From positions 1-31,525 of the IMG/VR virus record IMGVR_UViG_3300025728_000346: a stretch of 31,525 nt of DNA. The stretch is one strand, 5' to 3'. Shown piece after piece: positions 1-7,923 of this stretch. How positions within the stretch are numbered: position 1 is the stretch's first letter; the number at the start of each line of letters is the position of its first letter. Position numbers and translations under genes: made by a program. This DNA comes from a virus. The notes under the pieces are model-generated. The model did not search any database. It had not been told where the DNA came from and worked only from the letters and a program-made list of their open reading frames with translations.

Positions 1-1053
1 TTACGGGGCAATGCCAACCGCTGCCGCCATTTTGTCGCCACTTGGCATTGTAGCTATCGGGTTAAAGCGCAGAGCCGTTTCAAGGTGGTCAGGGGCCAGG
101 TGAGCATAGCGCATGGTCATTTTGATGTCGTGATGGCCGAGGATTTTTTGCAAGGCAAGAATGTTTCCGCCCGACATCATAAAGTGAGCTGCAAACGTGT
201 GACGCAGAACGTGAGTTAGCTGCCCGCGAGGGAGCACAATCGAGGTTTTGTCCATCACTGACAAGAACTGGAAGTAGCAATCTGTAAAAAACTTGAAGCC
301 GTCCAAAGCAATGATTTCCTCGTACAGCTCTTTGCTGATCGGAATGCTGCGGTTCTTTTTGCCTTTGGTTCTTACAAATGTGATTCGGTACTTAGTGACC
401 TGGGAGCGAGTGAGATTCACAGCTTCGCGCCAGCGTGCTCCGGTACTCAGGCAGATTTTAACGACCAGTGCGAGGAGGGCGCTTTGGCGTTGGCAGTCGT
501 ACAGAAGCTCGGTGATTTGTTCATGCGTCAGCCAGGCCATTTCCTTTTCGGCAATAGTGAACTTGCGCATGCTTTCCAGCGGGTTTGGTGCTGTCCATTC
601 TCCAAGGCGGGTCAGCTCGCTAAACACGCTACTCAGATAGCTTTGCTCCAGATTGATAGTTACCGGGCTGGCACCTTTCTTCCACTTCTCGCTAAAGTAG
701 ATTTCACCGGTCAGGCGCTTGTCACGGTAATGCGCGAATAATTTCGAGCTGAGATCAGTCGCGAGAGGGTTTCCGAGCGCATCGACCATCAGGACCAGCT
801 TGTCGTAAACATGCTCGCCAGCGGTGAGGGACTTGCCGTGCAGCTTGAACCAGAGTTCGACGACGTCTTTCAGAGTTCGGCGATCTACCGATTCTCCCAG
901 CCAGGGCTTAGCCTCTGTCTCATCCATCGTGTGACGTTCAAAAGCCAGTGCTTCGCCTTTGGTGGCGAACTGCTTGCGTACACGACGCCCACTGCGTCCG
1001 GCGGGGTAGCATTCGCAAATCCATTTTCCTGTATCGAGTTTTCGTACTGCCAT
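1..1053 (-). CDS. int: Tyrosine-recombinase integrase
   Basis: Site-specific recombinase that integrates and, with the Apl/Cox-type protein, excises the phage. The 350 residues are close to the 337 of P2 Int. Residues 1-60 look like the arm-site-binding domain, rich in Arg and Lys, and the middle part is the core-binding domain. The catalytic set is visible: Arg-207 in TGARWRE, a basic turn with Lys-230/232, His-281-x2-Arg-284, His-307/308 in LGHH, and the nucleophile Tyr-316 in MRYAHL. The start ATG at 1053 follows GAGGG by 6 nt, but that Shine-Dalgarno sequence is the arm of a hairpin (see 1057-1078). The gene is read towards the attachment site, as in P2. In 186, int is read from the repressor promoter; here a nuclease gene has been placed between the two. 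Confidence 0.95.
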   Translation of the reverse strand: MAVRKLDTGKWICECYPAGRSGRRVRKQFATKGEALAFERHTMDETEAKPWLGESVDRRTLKDVVELWFKLHGKSLTAGEHVYDKLVLMVDALGNPLATDLSSKLFAHYRDKRLTGEIYFSEKWKKGASPVTINLEQSYLSSVFSELTRLGEWTAPNPLESMRKFTIAEKEMAWLTHEQITELLYDCQRQSALLALVVKICLSTGARWREAVNLTRSQVTKYRITFVRTKGKKNRSIPISKELYEEIIALDGFKFFTDCYFQFLSVMDKTSIVLPRGQLTHVLRHTFAAHFMMSGGNILALQKILGHHDIKMTMRYAHLAPDHLETALRFNPIATMPSGDKMAAAVGIAP

Positions 1054-1056
1054 AAA

Positions 1057-1078
1057 AAGCCCTCATATCTGAGGGCTT
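1057..1078 (-). terminator. Terminator hairpin overlapping the int ribosome-binding site
   Basis: A perfect 9-bp stem (AAGCCCTCA / TGAGGGCTT) with a 4-nt loop is followed, in the leftward direction, by five T residues and then directly by the int ATG. It is a good intrinsic terminator for the cI-OLD transcript. The right arm contains GAGGG, which is also the only Shine-Dalgarno sequence for int, so a transcript carrying the whole hairpin should hide it. Confidence 0.75.
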
Positions 1079-1079
1079 A

Positions 1080-1108
1080 ATTTAACTGTGTATTTGAACA
1101 GTAATCAA
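1080..1108 (-). promoter_or_regulatory. Candidate LexA-controlled int promoter
   Basis: On the minus strand TTGATT (1103-1108) and TTAAAT (1080-1085) are separated by 17 nt, a plausible sigma-70 promoter facing int. The spacer holds CTGT-N8-ACAG (1086-1101), the core of a LexA box. The 20-nt box (1084-1103) matches the consensus at about 15 of 20 positions. Expected transcription start is near 1073, inside the left arm of the hairpin at 1057-1078. Promoter and operator are read from sequence only. Confidence 0.5.
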
Positions 1109-1126
1109 TGTTTTCTCAGGTATAAA

Positions 1127-2896
1127 TCATACAACTGGTGTTATCCACGCCACCAAGTCCTCAACACTATCATAATCAGTGCAGATGTCTGACAGAGGTT
1201 GTGCCTCAGCGTTAGATTTGAATTCGGCCCAAGCCGATTCACTTTTTTCTGTCAGGCCCAGATGATTTTCAATTGCTCCTTTTTGCCAAATCCATATATT
1301 TGATTCTAGTAATTTATTAGCCAAAGATAATATTAGTGGTGCCGCATTAGCTTTTTGTGACATAAGTTCATATGCTTGCGCTGCAGTAACTACACCATTC
1401 TTTGTTGGTAATCCAGAAGCATCTAATGCACATTGCCCATCATTCTGCATATCAACTAAAATAGCCTTAAGCCCGATAATATCGGGGTCGTTACTTTGTA
1501 GGAAATTATTTCTTATTGCACCCCTGAGTGCAAAATCAAGATCAACGATTGCCTTTGTCGGTATGTCCATACTGGCAAGTATTTGCATGGTTTTTGAAAT
1601 GCTATCAACTGAACCAGTTTCTATTAGAGCCACTTGCATTTGACCTGTTGTTTTATTATTTATTTTTTTGAATATAAATGGCAATAGGGTTGTTTCAGTT
1701 TTCCCTTCTGTTAGAACAACGTTATTAGCAAATAATATTTTTGAAGATTGAGTTAGTGAAAATAAATGTGTGGCTTGCGCAGGACGTTGTACTATTACTT
1801 GATTTACTGCTTCAGATATTGTCAACCTACAATGTGTTCCTTGTTGGTTGTTTTTTCGTATTAAAATAGTATCCTTAGCCAAATCTGAAGTAATCATTTG
1901 TGAGGAGTGAGTTGAAAAAATGATTTGATAGCCATGTTGGGATAAGGTATTTAATGATTCTCTTATTTGTTCTATTGCAAAAGGATGGAGATATAATTCT
2001 GGCTCATCAATTAATAGTAAGGTTGTTGTTCCGATGTTCTCATTTGTAGTAATGTCAGCTAAATGGCGAATAAGCGCCATCTGGATAGAGCGCTGAGTTC
2101 CATGACCGTAACATGAGCAGTCTCTTGCTATATCTGGCAGAGAGTCTTCGTAAACTTTTACTGTTCCAGCTTTAAAAATATCTTCAAAATTCGGAAGTTC
2201 AAAATGTAGTTTAAGATTGATGCCAGGAAAAAAATCTGCAACTTTATCACTAATTGAGTTATCGATATCAACAAGGTCTGATAGTCTTTTATTTCCTGAG
2301 GCCGTCATTCTCCTGTTTACTGCTTCTATGTGCTTCAATATTCTATTTGAGTGTTGCTCCTGAATTTTAGCGCTCAACTCTGATAATAATTTACCTATTG
2401 TTGATCCTGCTTTTGATTTAGACGAATCCTCTGCTGCGTTTTCCATCGCTCCGATGCGTATAGGATCTGGAAATAAGGCCTTTATCGCATTATCGATCCC
2501 TGATGGCGATGGTCGGAATAGGCCACTATCTGGATTTTTTATTAGTAGCTTCACATCTTTTGCTGCTAATGCACCAACAGACTGGGTACGTTTGAATGTT
2601 AATGTGCCTGCTGTAATAAATGGATTAATACGATTTCTGTTTTCTTCTGTTAAAGCTGACAGTATCTCGTCGGTAATACCTTCAACTTTACCCTCAACTT
2701 CTATCTCGTTATCATTATTAAAGTAATCGCTTGGTGATAATACCTTTTTCTTAAATAACCACTCAATAGCGTTCAGAACAGTGGATTTTCCCGCATTATT
2801 GTATCCAATTAAAGGTGTGAACAAGGAAAAATTTAAATTAATTTCTTTACAAGATCTAAAGTTTTTAATTGATATATTTGAAAGTCTATGGCTCAT
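1127..2896 (-). CDS. OLD-family ATPase with TOPRIM nuclease domain (class 1)
   Basis: Predicted ATP-dependent DNA nuclease of the overcoming-lysogenization-defect family, whose founder is P2 Old. The 589 residues compare with 586 for P2 Old. The N-terminal ABC-type ATPase shows Walker A GYNNAGKST (31-39), a signature-like YGHGTQRS (263-270), Walker B LLLIDEPELYLHP (293-305) and the switch His in STH (328-330). The TOPRIM domain follows with LTEGKTE (395-401, Glu-397) and Asp-452-x-Asp-454. No UvrD/GajB-type helicase lies beside it, so this is a stand-alone class 1 protein. The ATG has GGGA upstream and lies 21 nt behind the cI stop, which suggests one lysogenic transcript. The gene is more AT-rich than int. 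P2 carries its own old near cos, so this location is different. Exclusion of other phages is the likely role, but the target is unknown. Confidence 0.9.
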   Translation of the reverse strand: MSHRLSNISIKNFRSCKEINLNFSLFTPLIGYNNAGKSTVLNAIEWLFKKKVLSPSDYFNNDNEIEVEGKVEGITDEILSALTEENRNRINPFITAGTLTFKRTQSVGALAAKDVKLLIKNPDSGLFRPSPSGIDNAIKALFPDPIRIGAMENAAEDSSKSKAGSTIGKLLSELSAKIQEQHSNRILKHIEAVNRRMTASGNKRLSDLVDIDNSISDKVADFFPGINLKLHFELPNFEDIFKAGTVKVYEDSLPDIARDCSCYGHGTQRSIQMALIRHLADITTNENIGTTTLLLIDEPELYLHPFAIEQIRESLNTLSQHGYQIIFSTHSSQMITSDLAKDTILIRKNNQQGTHCRLTISEAVNQVIVQRPAQATHLFSLTQSSKILFANNVVLTEGKTETTLLPFIFKKINNKTTGQMQVALIETGSVDSISKTMQILASMDIPTKAIVDLDFALRGAIRNNFLQSNDPDIIGLKAILVDMQNDGQCALDASGLPTKNGVVTAAQAYELMSQKANAAPLILSLANKLLESNIWIWQKGAIENHLGLTEKSESAWAEFKSNAEAQPLSDICTDYDSVEDLVAWITPVV

Positions 2897-2917
2897 TACT
2901 ATGTCCCTTATAAGTAA

Positions 2918-3475
2918 TCATTTTATTTTCAAAACAACACTTGCCGTTACTTCTATATCGTCCAGCATACAGTCAAATTCTTTGCTGCCCCCAGAAACGA
3001 GAATTTTATTTTTAGGCAGGCGTGTTATTTCTCGAATGGAGACTTCATTGTCAATGTTAACTAGCCATATACCATCACGAACGTTAGTAAAATCCTTACT
3101 GCAAACGTAATTATCTTGCCCGTGACGAACAAAAAACAACCGACTAACTTTTGTAGGCAAAAGAGAGTTATCGAATGTTACAGCACCGTTTTCAGATAGC
3201 ACTCCCTCTACTAGGTCAAATCTAGGTAGACTAGTTGTGTTCTCTTTTTGTGAACTTGTCGGCCTGCCAGTTCCAGTAACAAGCCACGCTAAGTCAGATT
3301 CAGTTTCTAATGCACATTGAATTACCCACTCTGCAGGAAAAGAGTCACGCATGTATCTAGTTGCTAAAGTGCTTTTTGATATACCTAAATGATCACATAA
3401 AGCCTGTCTTGTCTTGAAACCATAGGCTTCAACCATGCGCTCTATAGCCCCACGACCGCCTTTTTCCAAATTCAT
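2918..3475 (-). CDS. cI: 186-type CI repressor
   Basis: Lysogeny repressor of 185 residues, near the 192 of 186 CI and much longer than the 99-residue P2 C. The N-terminal third resembles the phage CI helix-turn-helix family, with residues around 15-40 (TRQALCDHLGISKSTLATRY) as the DNA-binding segment. The C-terminal half should be the oligomerisation domain. No clear Ala-Gly cleavage site with Ser/Lys dyad is recognised, which agrees with 186-type repressors that are removed by an antirepressor and are not cleaved by RecA. The ATG at 3475 has TTGGAG 5 nt upstream. It is divergent from apl/cox, and OLD follows closely downstream in the same direction. Confidence 0.88.
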   Translation of the reverse strand: MNLEKGGRGAIERMVEAYGFKTRQALCDHLGISKSTLATRYMRDSFPAEWVIQCALETESDLAWLVTGTGRPTSSQKENTTSLPRFDLVEGVLSENGAVTFDNSLLPTKVSRLFFVRHGQDNYVCSKDFTNVRDGIWLVNIDNEVSIREITRLPKNKILVSGGSKEFDCMLDDIEVTASVVLKIK

Positions 3476-3499
3476 GGTAACTCCAAGTGAACTTTTACC

Positions 3500-3528
3500 T
3501 TGACGATTTCATGATGTGATCGTATGTT
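3500..3528 (+). promoter_or_regulatory. Candidate early rightward promoter (pR)
   Basis: TTGACG (3500-3505), a 17-nt spacer and TATGTT (3523-3528) make the best promoter in the cI-apl gap, facing apl/cox and the replication genes. Expected start is near 3535. No equally convincing leftward promoter for cI could be resolved. In 186 that promoter faces pR, so it would be expected at 3530-3600. Confidence 0.6.
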
Positions 3529-3556
3529 TATCGTGTTCACAAAATACAAACGATCA
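3517..3556. promoter_or_regulatory. Candidate operator half-sites in the immunity region
   Basis: TGATCGT (3517-3523) and ACGATCA (3550-3556) form a 7-bp inverted repeat across 26 nt. Related TATCGTG and TGACGAT words lie around it and overlap the -10 region of the rightward promoter. The position fits CI or Apl/Cox binding. Which protein binds is not shown by the sequence. Confidence 0.4.
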
Positions 3557-3600
3557 GTATTCATCCTGATTAATCATTGCTAAACGAGGAATGTTGCATC

Positions 3601-3822
3601 ATGAGACCTAACATTTCAATCACTCTCATCACCCCCCACGTCACTATCGAAAGATATAGTGAACTCACTGGGTTATCTATCGACACCATCAACGACATGC
3701 TTGCAGATGGTCGATTGCTTCGTCATCGCCTACGCAAGGACAAAAAGCGTGAAAAAGTGATGATTAACATCGCTGCGATGACGGTCGATGCCCTGTCTGA
3801 TTGCAACGTGACTATCAACTAG
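3601..3822 (+). CDS. Apl/Cox-type excisionase and regulator
   Basis: Small DNA-binding protein of 73 residues at the place of 186 apl and P2 cox. Those proteins repress the lysogenic promoter and direct Int towards excision. The sequence has the winged-helix excisionase pattern: ITPHVTIERYSELTGLSIDTINDML, then a basic turn RHRLRKDKKREK and a short strand. ATG 3601 is chosen because GAGG lies at 3586-3589. The frame is open back to a TTG at 3577, but no ribosome-binding site precedes that codon. It is the first gene after the early promoter. Family assignment rests on size, position and the helix-turn-wing pattern. Confidence 0.75.
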   Translation: MRPNISITLITPHVTIERYSELTGLSIDTINDMLADGRLLRHRLRKDKKREKVMINIAAMTVDALSDCNVTIN

Positions 3823-3854
3823 TTCCATTTTGAGACTTCACGGAGCAACTGACT

Positions 3855-4364
3855 ATGTTTGACTATCGCATATCAAAACATCCTTATTTCAATGAAGCTT
3901 GCCGGGCTTTCGCTATACGCCACAACATGGCGAAGTTGGCAGAGCGAGCAGGTATGAACGTTCAAACCCTGCGTAATAAGCTTAACCCTGAGCAACCACA
4001 TCAGCTCACAGCACCTGATATTTGGCTGCTGACCGATCTCACCGAAGACTCAACGCTGGTTGACGGGTTCCTGGCTCAGATTCACTGCCTGCCATGCGTA
4101 CCAACCAATGAAGTTGCACGGGAGAAAATGCCTCAGTACGTTCTGAAAGCTACCGCTGAGATCGGCCGTGTCGCTGCAAGTGCGGTTTCTGGTGCTCAGC
4201 TAAATGCAACCACCCGTCGCCAGGTTGTTGAAAGCGTCAACGCTGTTACCCGTCTAATGGCACTTACAGCTATTTCACTGCAGGCGCGTTTGCAGGCCAA
4301 TCCGGCAATGGCCAGTGTCGTCGATACCGTAACGGGCCTTGGCTCCTCGTTTGGGCTGAACTGA
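3855..4364 (+). CDS. cII: Phage regulatory protein CII (186 type)
   Basis: The 169-residue protein is the same length as 186 CII, the transcription activator that promotes establishment of lysogeny. The opening MFDYRISKHPYFNEACRAF and the helix-turn-helix MAKLAERAGMNVQTLRNKL (about residues 25-43) are typical of the phage CII/CP76 family. The C-terminal part is Ala-rich and helical. A CGGAG sequence lies 9 nt before the ATG. fil follows after 7 nt. In 186, CII acts on a separate promoter for cI; no such site is identified here. Confidence 0.88.
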   Translation: MFDYRISKHPYFNEACRAFAIRHNMAKLAERAGMNVQTLRNKLNPEQPHQLTAPDIWLLTDLTEDSTLVDGFLAQIHCLPCVPTNEVAREKMPQYVLKATAEIGRVAASAVSGAQLNATTRRQVVESVNAVTRLMALTAISLQARLQANPAMASVVDTVTGLGSSFGLN

Positions 4365-4371
4365 GGTGTTT

Positions 4372-4572
4372 ATGCTGAACAATGAACCCTCATTTGCGTC
4401 TCTTCTCGTTAAGCAAAGCCCGGCAATGCACTGCGGCCACGGCTGGATCATGGGGAAGGATGGTAAGCGCTGGCATCCGTGTCATTCGCAGGATGCACTT
4501 CTGGCCGACCTGTCCACTATCCAACAGGGGAAACCATGGCTATTGAAGGTCCTGCTGCGACTGTTCCACTGA
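4372..4572 (+). CDS. fil: Fil-type filamentation protein
   Basis: Sixty-six-residue protein resembling Fil of 186, which causes host filamentation when expressed and belongs to a short conserved phage family (DUF2724). A central CGHGWIMGKDGKRWHPC segment holds two Cys and two His that might bind metal. The start is set at ATG 4372 because GAGG of the cII stop region lies 5 nt upstream; a GTG two codons earlier overlaps that site. The end overlaps the next gene by 37 nt in another frame. No function beyond the family is visible. Confidence 0.7.
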   Translation: MLNNEPSFASLLVKQSPAMHCGHGWIMGKDGKRWHPCHSQDALLADLSTIQQGKPWLLKVLLRLFH

Positions 4573-4877
4573 GTACCGGTCAGCGGCTGAATGGGCTGAA
4601 CCATATAGCGGAGCTAAGAGCGAAAGTGTTTGGCCTGAATATTGAGCACGAGCTGGAACGGTTTATTAATGAGATGCGCGATCCACACGACATTAACCAC
4701 AAACAGAATGAGAGGGCACTGGCCGCCATATTCTTCATGGCAAAAATTCCGGCAGAACGTCACAGCGTCAATATTAATGAGCTGACCACTGACGAAACGC
4801 GGGAGCTGATTAAAGCAATGAATCATTTTCGTGCAGTGGTGAGCTTATTTCCTAAACGGCTAACCATGCCGAATTAA
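4536..4877 (+). CDS. DUF5347-type phage protein
   Basis: A 113-residue protein of unknown function found in the early region of P2-like prophages; the sequence resembles the DUF5347 family. Start ATG 4536 is preferred because AGGGGAAACC precedes it, and the upstream extension of the frame has no site. It begins inside fil. The protein is mainly helical and mixed in charge, without signal or membrane segment. It lies in the early operon between fil and the small genes before A. Confidence 0.65.
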   Translation: MAIEGPAATVPLSTGQRLNGLNHIAELRAKVFGLNIEHELERFINEMRDPHDINHKQNERALAAIFFMAKIPAERHSVNINELTTDETRELIKAMNHFRAVVSLFPKRLTMPN

Positions 4878-4909
4878 CCCAAAACAGAAATTAATGGCGT
4901 AAACCCGCC

Positions 4910-4925
4910 GGGCATTCTTTTGCCC
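4910..4925. other. Short intergenic hairpin
   Basis: GGGCA and TGCCC flank a 6-nt loop in the 64-nt gap after the DUF5347 gene and just before the ribosome-binding site of the next gene. The stem is only 5 bp and no long T tract follows on the plus strand. It may be an RNA-processing or weak attenuating hairpin. Confidence 0.3.
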
Positions 4926-4941
4926 AAATTCAGGAGAATTG

Positions 4942-5181
4942 ATGATGCGAAATAGTGAAACCCGTACCACTAAAACCGGTCCAGATGATGCCGGTTTATT
5001 CCAGCTGTTTAACGAGACTCGTCTGGATGAGCGTAAAAGCTGTGCCTTTGCCGTTTCCATCCGTATAGAGGCACTGGCGATCCACATCCTGAAAGAGGGG
5101 ATGAACGGAGTGGAGGCGGCAGAACTGCTGCGTAGTGAAGTTGCCCGTTATGAAGCTGAATCACGCGGAGACTGGCACTGA
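4942..5181 (+). CDS. DUF2732-type phage protein
   Basis: Small early-region protein of about 79 residues, similar in size and position to the DUF2732 family of P2-like phages. The function is unknown. AGGAGA at 4932-4937 precedes two successive ATG codons (4942 and 4945), and either may be used. The second half is helical (RIEALAIHILKEGMNGVEAAELLR) and the protein ends in an acidic stretch. The stop overlaps the ATG of the next gene by 1 nt, which indicates coupled translation. Confidence 0.65.
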   Translation: MMRNSETRTTKTGPDDAGLFQLFNETRLDERKSCAFAVSIRIEALAIHILKEGMNGVEAAELLRSEVARYEAESRGDWH

Positions 5182-5408
5182 TGGCTGATTCCATGGATCT
5201 CGTACAGCAGCGCGTCGAAGAAAACCTGCAGCGCCATATCCAGAACGCCCGCGCCAGAAAGCCTGGTACAGCTCGTGTTCTTTGCATCGACTGCGACGCG
5301 CCAATCCCAACGGCTCGCAGAGAAGCCATTCCGGGCGTGCAGTGTTGCGTGACTTGTCAGGAAATTGCTGAGCTGAAAGGGAAGCACTACACCCGAGGCG
5401 CGCTGTGA
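5181..5408 (+). CDS. TraR/DksA-type C4 zinc-finger protein
   Basis: Seventy-five residues with an N-terminal helix and a C-terminal four-cysteine zinc finger: Cys-35-x2-Cys-38 and Cys-56-x2-Cys-59 (CIDC, CVTC). This is the pattern of short phage TraR/DksA relatives, matching P2 orf82. TraR enters the RNA-polymerase secondary channel and mimics DksA with ppGpp; whether this one does so is not established. The start overlaps the previous stop, and gene A follows 19 nt after the stop. A RelA/SpoT-type gene in the same prophage makes this neighbour of more than routine interest. Confidence 0.8.
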   Translation: MADSMDLVQQRVEENLQRHIQNARARKPGTARVLCIDCDAPIPTARREAIPGVQCCVTCQEIAELKGKHYTRGAL

Positions 5409-5427
5409 CCTTCGGAGCCTGTCAGTG

Positions 5428-7809
5428 ATGCCTGAATTAACAAAAGATAAAGGCGGCCCGACTGAGGCCGCCGGGGTTTTCCCATGGAATGCTCCAAAAA
5501 AAGCAGTAAACCCCTATCTGGACCCGGCGGAAGTTGCGCCGGTGTCTGCGCTTTCAAACCTGATCACTCTCTACGCTGCGGATAACGAGCAGGAGCAGCT
5601 GCGCCGTGAGGCGCTGAGTGATGAGGTCTGGGAACGCTATTTCTTCAATGACGCCCGTGACCCTGTCCAGCGCGAACTGGATCAGGACCGGCTCATCAGC
5701 CGCGCCAAAATGGCCCGTGAGCAGCAGCGCTTTAATCCCGATCTGGTCATTCTTGCAAACGTCAGCGCCGAACCCGTGCACGTCAGCAAACCACTTCTCG
5801 AAAGAATTAAATTCTTCCAGGGTCTGGGAAGGCCAAAGGCTTATTCCCGCTATCTGCGTGAGACCATCAGGCCATGTCTTGAGCGGCTGGATCGTGTGCG
5901 TGAAAGTCAGGTGTCTTCCTCTTTTCGGTTTATGGCGAGCCATGAAGGGCTGGAGGGGCTGCTTGTACTGCCTGAAATGAATCAGGAACAGGTCAAGCGT
6001 CTGTCCACCCTGGTTGCGGCATATATGAGCATGTGTCTCGATGCCGCCTGCAGCGATCTGTTTGTGACGGATGACGTGAAGCCTGAACAAATTCGCCAGT
6101 CATGGGAAAAAGTAGCGGCAGAGGCTATGCGTCTTGATGTCATTCCGCCTGCCTTTGAACAGCTGCGCCGCAAGAAACGCCGTCTTAAGCCCGTGCCCTA
6201 TGACCTTATTCCGGGTTCGCTGGCACGTATGCTGTGTGCAGACTGGTGGTATCGCAAGCTGTGGCAGATGCGCTGCGAGTGGCGGGAGGAACAGCTGCGT
6301 GCCGTTTGCCTGGTCAACAAGAAAGCGTCCCCGTACGTCAGCTATGAAGCCGTGATCCACAAGCGCGAGCAGCGCCGCAAATCGCTGGAGTTTTTCCAGT
6401 CGCATGAGCTGGTCAATGCCGACGGCGACACGCTGGATATGGAAGACGTGGTGAACGCCAGCAGCAGCAATCCGGCGCACCGCCGCAATGAAATGATGGC
6501 CTGTGTGAAAGGACTGGAGCTGATCGCCGAAATGCGCGGCGACTGCGCCGTGTTTTATACCATCACCTGCCCGTCACGCTTCCACGCCACGCTCAACAAC
6601 GGCAGACCTAATCCGAAGTGGACCAGCGAAACGGTCCGGCAGAGTAGTAATTATCTGGTCGATACATTCGCGGCATTCCGCAAGGCTCTGCACAAAGCCG
6701 GGCTGCGCTGGTATGGCGTTCGCGTTGCTGAACCGCATCACGACGGTACTGTGCACTGGCATCTGCTGTGCTTCATGCGCAAAAAAGACCGCCGCACGCT
6801 CACTGCGCTGCTGCGTAAATTTGCCATTCGCGAGGACCGTGATGAGCTGGGCAACAATACCGGCCCGCGCTTCAAGTCTGAACTCATCAACCCGCGCAAA
6901 GGCACGCCGACCAGCTACATCGCCAAATACATCAGTAAGAACATCGACGGGTGTGGACTGGCAAAAGAGATCAGCAAAGAAACCGGCAAATCACTGCGCG
7001 ACAGTGCCGAGCACGTCAGTGCCTGGGCATCACTTCACCGCGTTCAACAGTTCCGTTTCTTCGGCATTCCTGGGCGTCAGGCATACCGCGAGCTGCGCCT
7101 ACTGGCCGGGCAGGCCGCGAGAGCGCAGGGTGATAAAACAGCCGGTGCGCAAGTGCTGGAAAATGCGCGACTAGATGCCGTGCTGGCAGCTGCCGATGCG
7201 GGCTGCTTTGCCACCTACATTATGAAGCAGGGTGGCGTACTCGTTCCCCGCAAACATCACCTTATCCGTACCGCATACGAGCTTAACGACGAGCCGGGCA
7301 CCTACGGCGATCACGGCATCCGTATCTATGGTATCTGGTCCCCGATAGTTGAGGGCCGGATCTGCACGCACGCGATGAAGTGGAAAATGGTTCGTAAGGC
7401 CGTTGACGTTCAGGAGGCGACAGCCGACCAGGGCGCTTGCGCCCCTTGGACTCGTGGCAATAACTGTCCCCCTATTGAAAAAATGTACCAGACAGGGGGC
7501 GAATCATCAGATAGAGAAGAGCCAGCAGCGCTGCCGGACTTCGAGAATATGAGTAAAAAGGAGCTGCGAGAGCTAACGGCAAGGCTGCAGCTGGTCAAAC
7601 CGAAGCGCAGGAAAGGGTACAAACAGGAAATTACGGATCACCAGCGCCTACAGCTCGATGCGGAGCTGATGTCCAGGGGCTTCGATGCCAGTGATACGGA
7701 AGTTGATCTGCTTCTGCGTGGCGGCAGTCTGCCATCTGGAGCCGGGTTGCGGCTGTTCTACCGAAACCAGCGGCTACAGGAGGATGACAAATGGCGTCAG
7801 TGGTACTGA
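5428..7809 (+). CDS. A: Replication initiator endonuclease A
   Basis: Rolling-circle initiator of P2 type. It nicks the phage origin, which in P2 lies within the A gene, and stays linked to the 5' end. The protein has 793 residues from the ATG (P2 gpA 761). The HUH metal-binding motif is His-443-Trp-His-445 (GTVHWHL), and the paired tyrosines are Tyr-497 and Tyr-501 in [13 protein letters not shown], the spacing of Tyr-450/454 in P2. A GTG immediately before the ATG is an alternative start. The C-terminal tail (about 680-793) is charged and less conserved in appearance. The stop region overlaps a small reading frame at 7791 with a strong ribosome-binding site. Confidence 0.95.
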   Translation: MPELTKDKGGPTEAAGVFPWNAPKKAVNPYLDPAEVAPVSALSNLITLYAADNEQEQLRREALSDEVWERYFFNDARDPVQRELDQDRLISRAKMAREQQRFNPDLVILANVSAEPVHVSKPLLERIKFFQGLGRPKAYSRYLRETIRPCLERLDRVRESQVSSSFRFMASHEGLEGLLVLPEMNQEQVKRLSTLVAAYMSMCLDAACSDLFVTDDVKPEQIRQSWEKVAAEAMRLDVIPPAFEQLRRKKRRLKPVPYDLIPGSLARMLCADWWYRKLWQMRCEWREEQLRAVCLVNKKASPYVSYEAVIHKREQRRKSLEFFQSHELVNADGDTLDMEDVVNASSSNPAHRRNEMMACVKGLELIAEMRGDCAVFYTITCPSRFHATLNNGRPNPKWTSETVRQSSNYLVDTFAAFRKALHKAGLRWYGVRVAEPHHDGTVHWHLLCFMRKKDRRTLTALLRKFAIREDRDELGNNTGPRFKSELINPRKGTPTSYIAKYISKNIDGCGLAKEISKETGKSLRDSAEHVSAWASLHRVQQFRFFGIPGRQAYRELRLLAGQAARAQGDKTAGAQVLENARLDAVLAAADAGCFATYIMKQGGVLVPRKHHLIRTAYELNDEPGTYGDHGIRIYGIWSPIVEGRICTHAMKWKMVRKAVDVQEATADQGACAPWTRGNNCPPIEKMYQTGGESSDREEPAALPDFENMSKKELRELTARLQLVKPKRRKGYKQEITDHQRLQLDAELMSRGFDASDTEVDLLLRGGSLPSGAGLRLFYRNQRLQEDDKWRQWY

Positions 7810-7853
7810 AAAAGTCAGGAAAGAGGTTATCTATTAATCAAAGGGTTAGCTGA
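7791..7853 (+). CDS. Candidate 20-residue small protein after A
   Basis: ATG 7791 is preceded at the ideal distance of 7 nt by a full AGGAGG (7778-7783), stronger than the site of almost any gene here. The frame encodes a basic peptide, [20 protein letters not shown], and overlaps the last codons of A in another frame. It could be a real small protein, a translational coupler or a chance frame. No family is recognised. Confidence 0.45.
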   Translation: MASVVLKKSGKRLSINQRVS

Positions 7854-7887
7854 GTAAAAAGTATTTCAGCTTTAAATACACATGATG

Positions 7888-7907
7888 TACTGTATATATA
7901 AACAGTA
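7888..7907. promoter_or_regulatory. Near-perfect LexA box (SOS operator)
   Basis: TACTGTATATATAAACAGTA differs from the LexA consensus at a single position and keeps the invariant CTGT-N8-ACAG. It lies 16 nt before the GTG of the gene at 7924, between A and cos. A -10 element probably lies within the TATATA of the box. Repression by LexA and induction by DNA damage are the expected behaviour. Confidence 0.88.
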
Positions 7908-7923
7908 ATAAGGGGAGGGAGTT

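Noticed and set aside
2918-3475. CI as a self-cleaving LexA-like repressor
   Set aside because: The expected Ala-Gly cleavage site and Ser/Lys dyad are not recognised; a 186-type, antirepressor-controlled protein fits better.
3591-3611. Six-codon frame (ATG 3591) before apl/cox, nearer to GAGG than the chosen start
   Set aside because: Too short and spaced only 1 nt from the site; the apl/cox ATG at 3601 agrees better with the family, although its 11-nt spacing is long.
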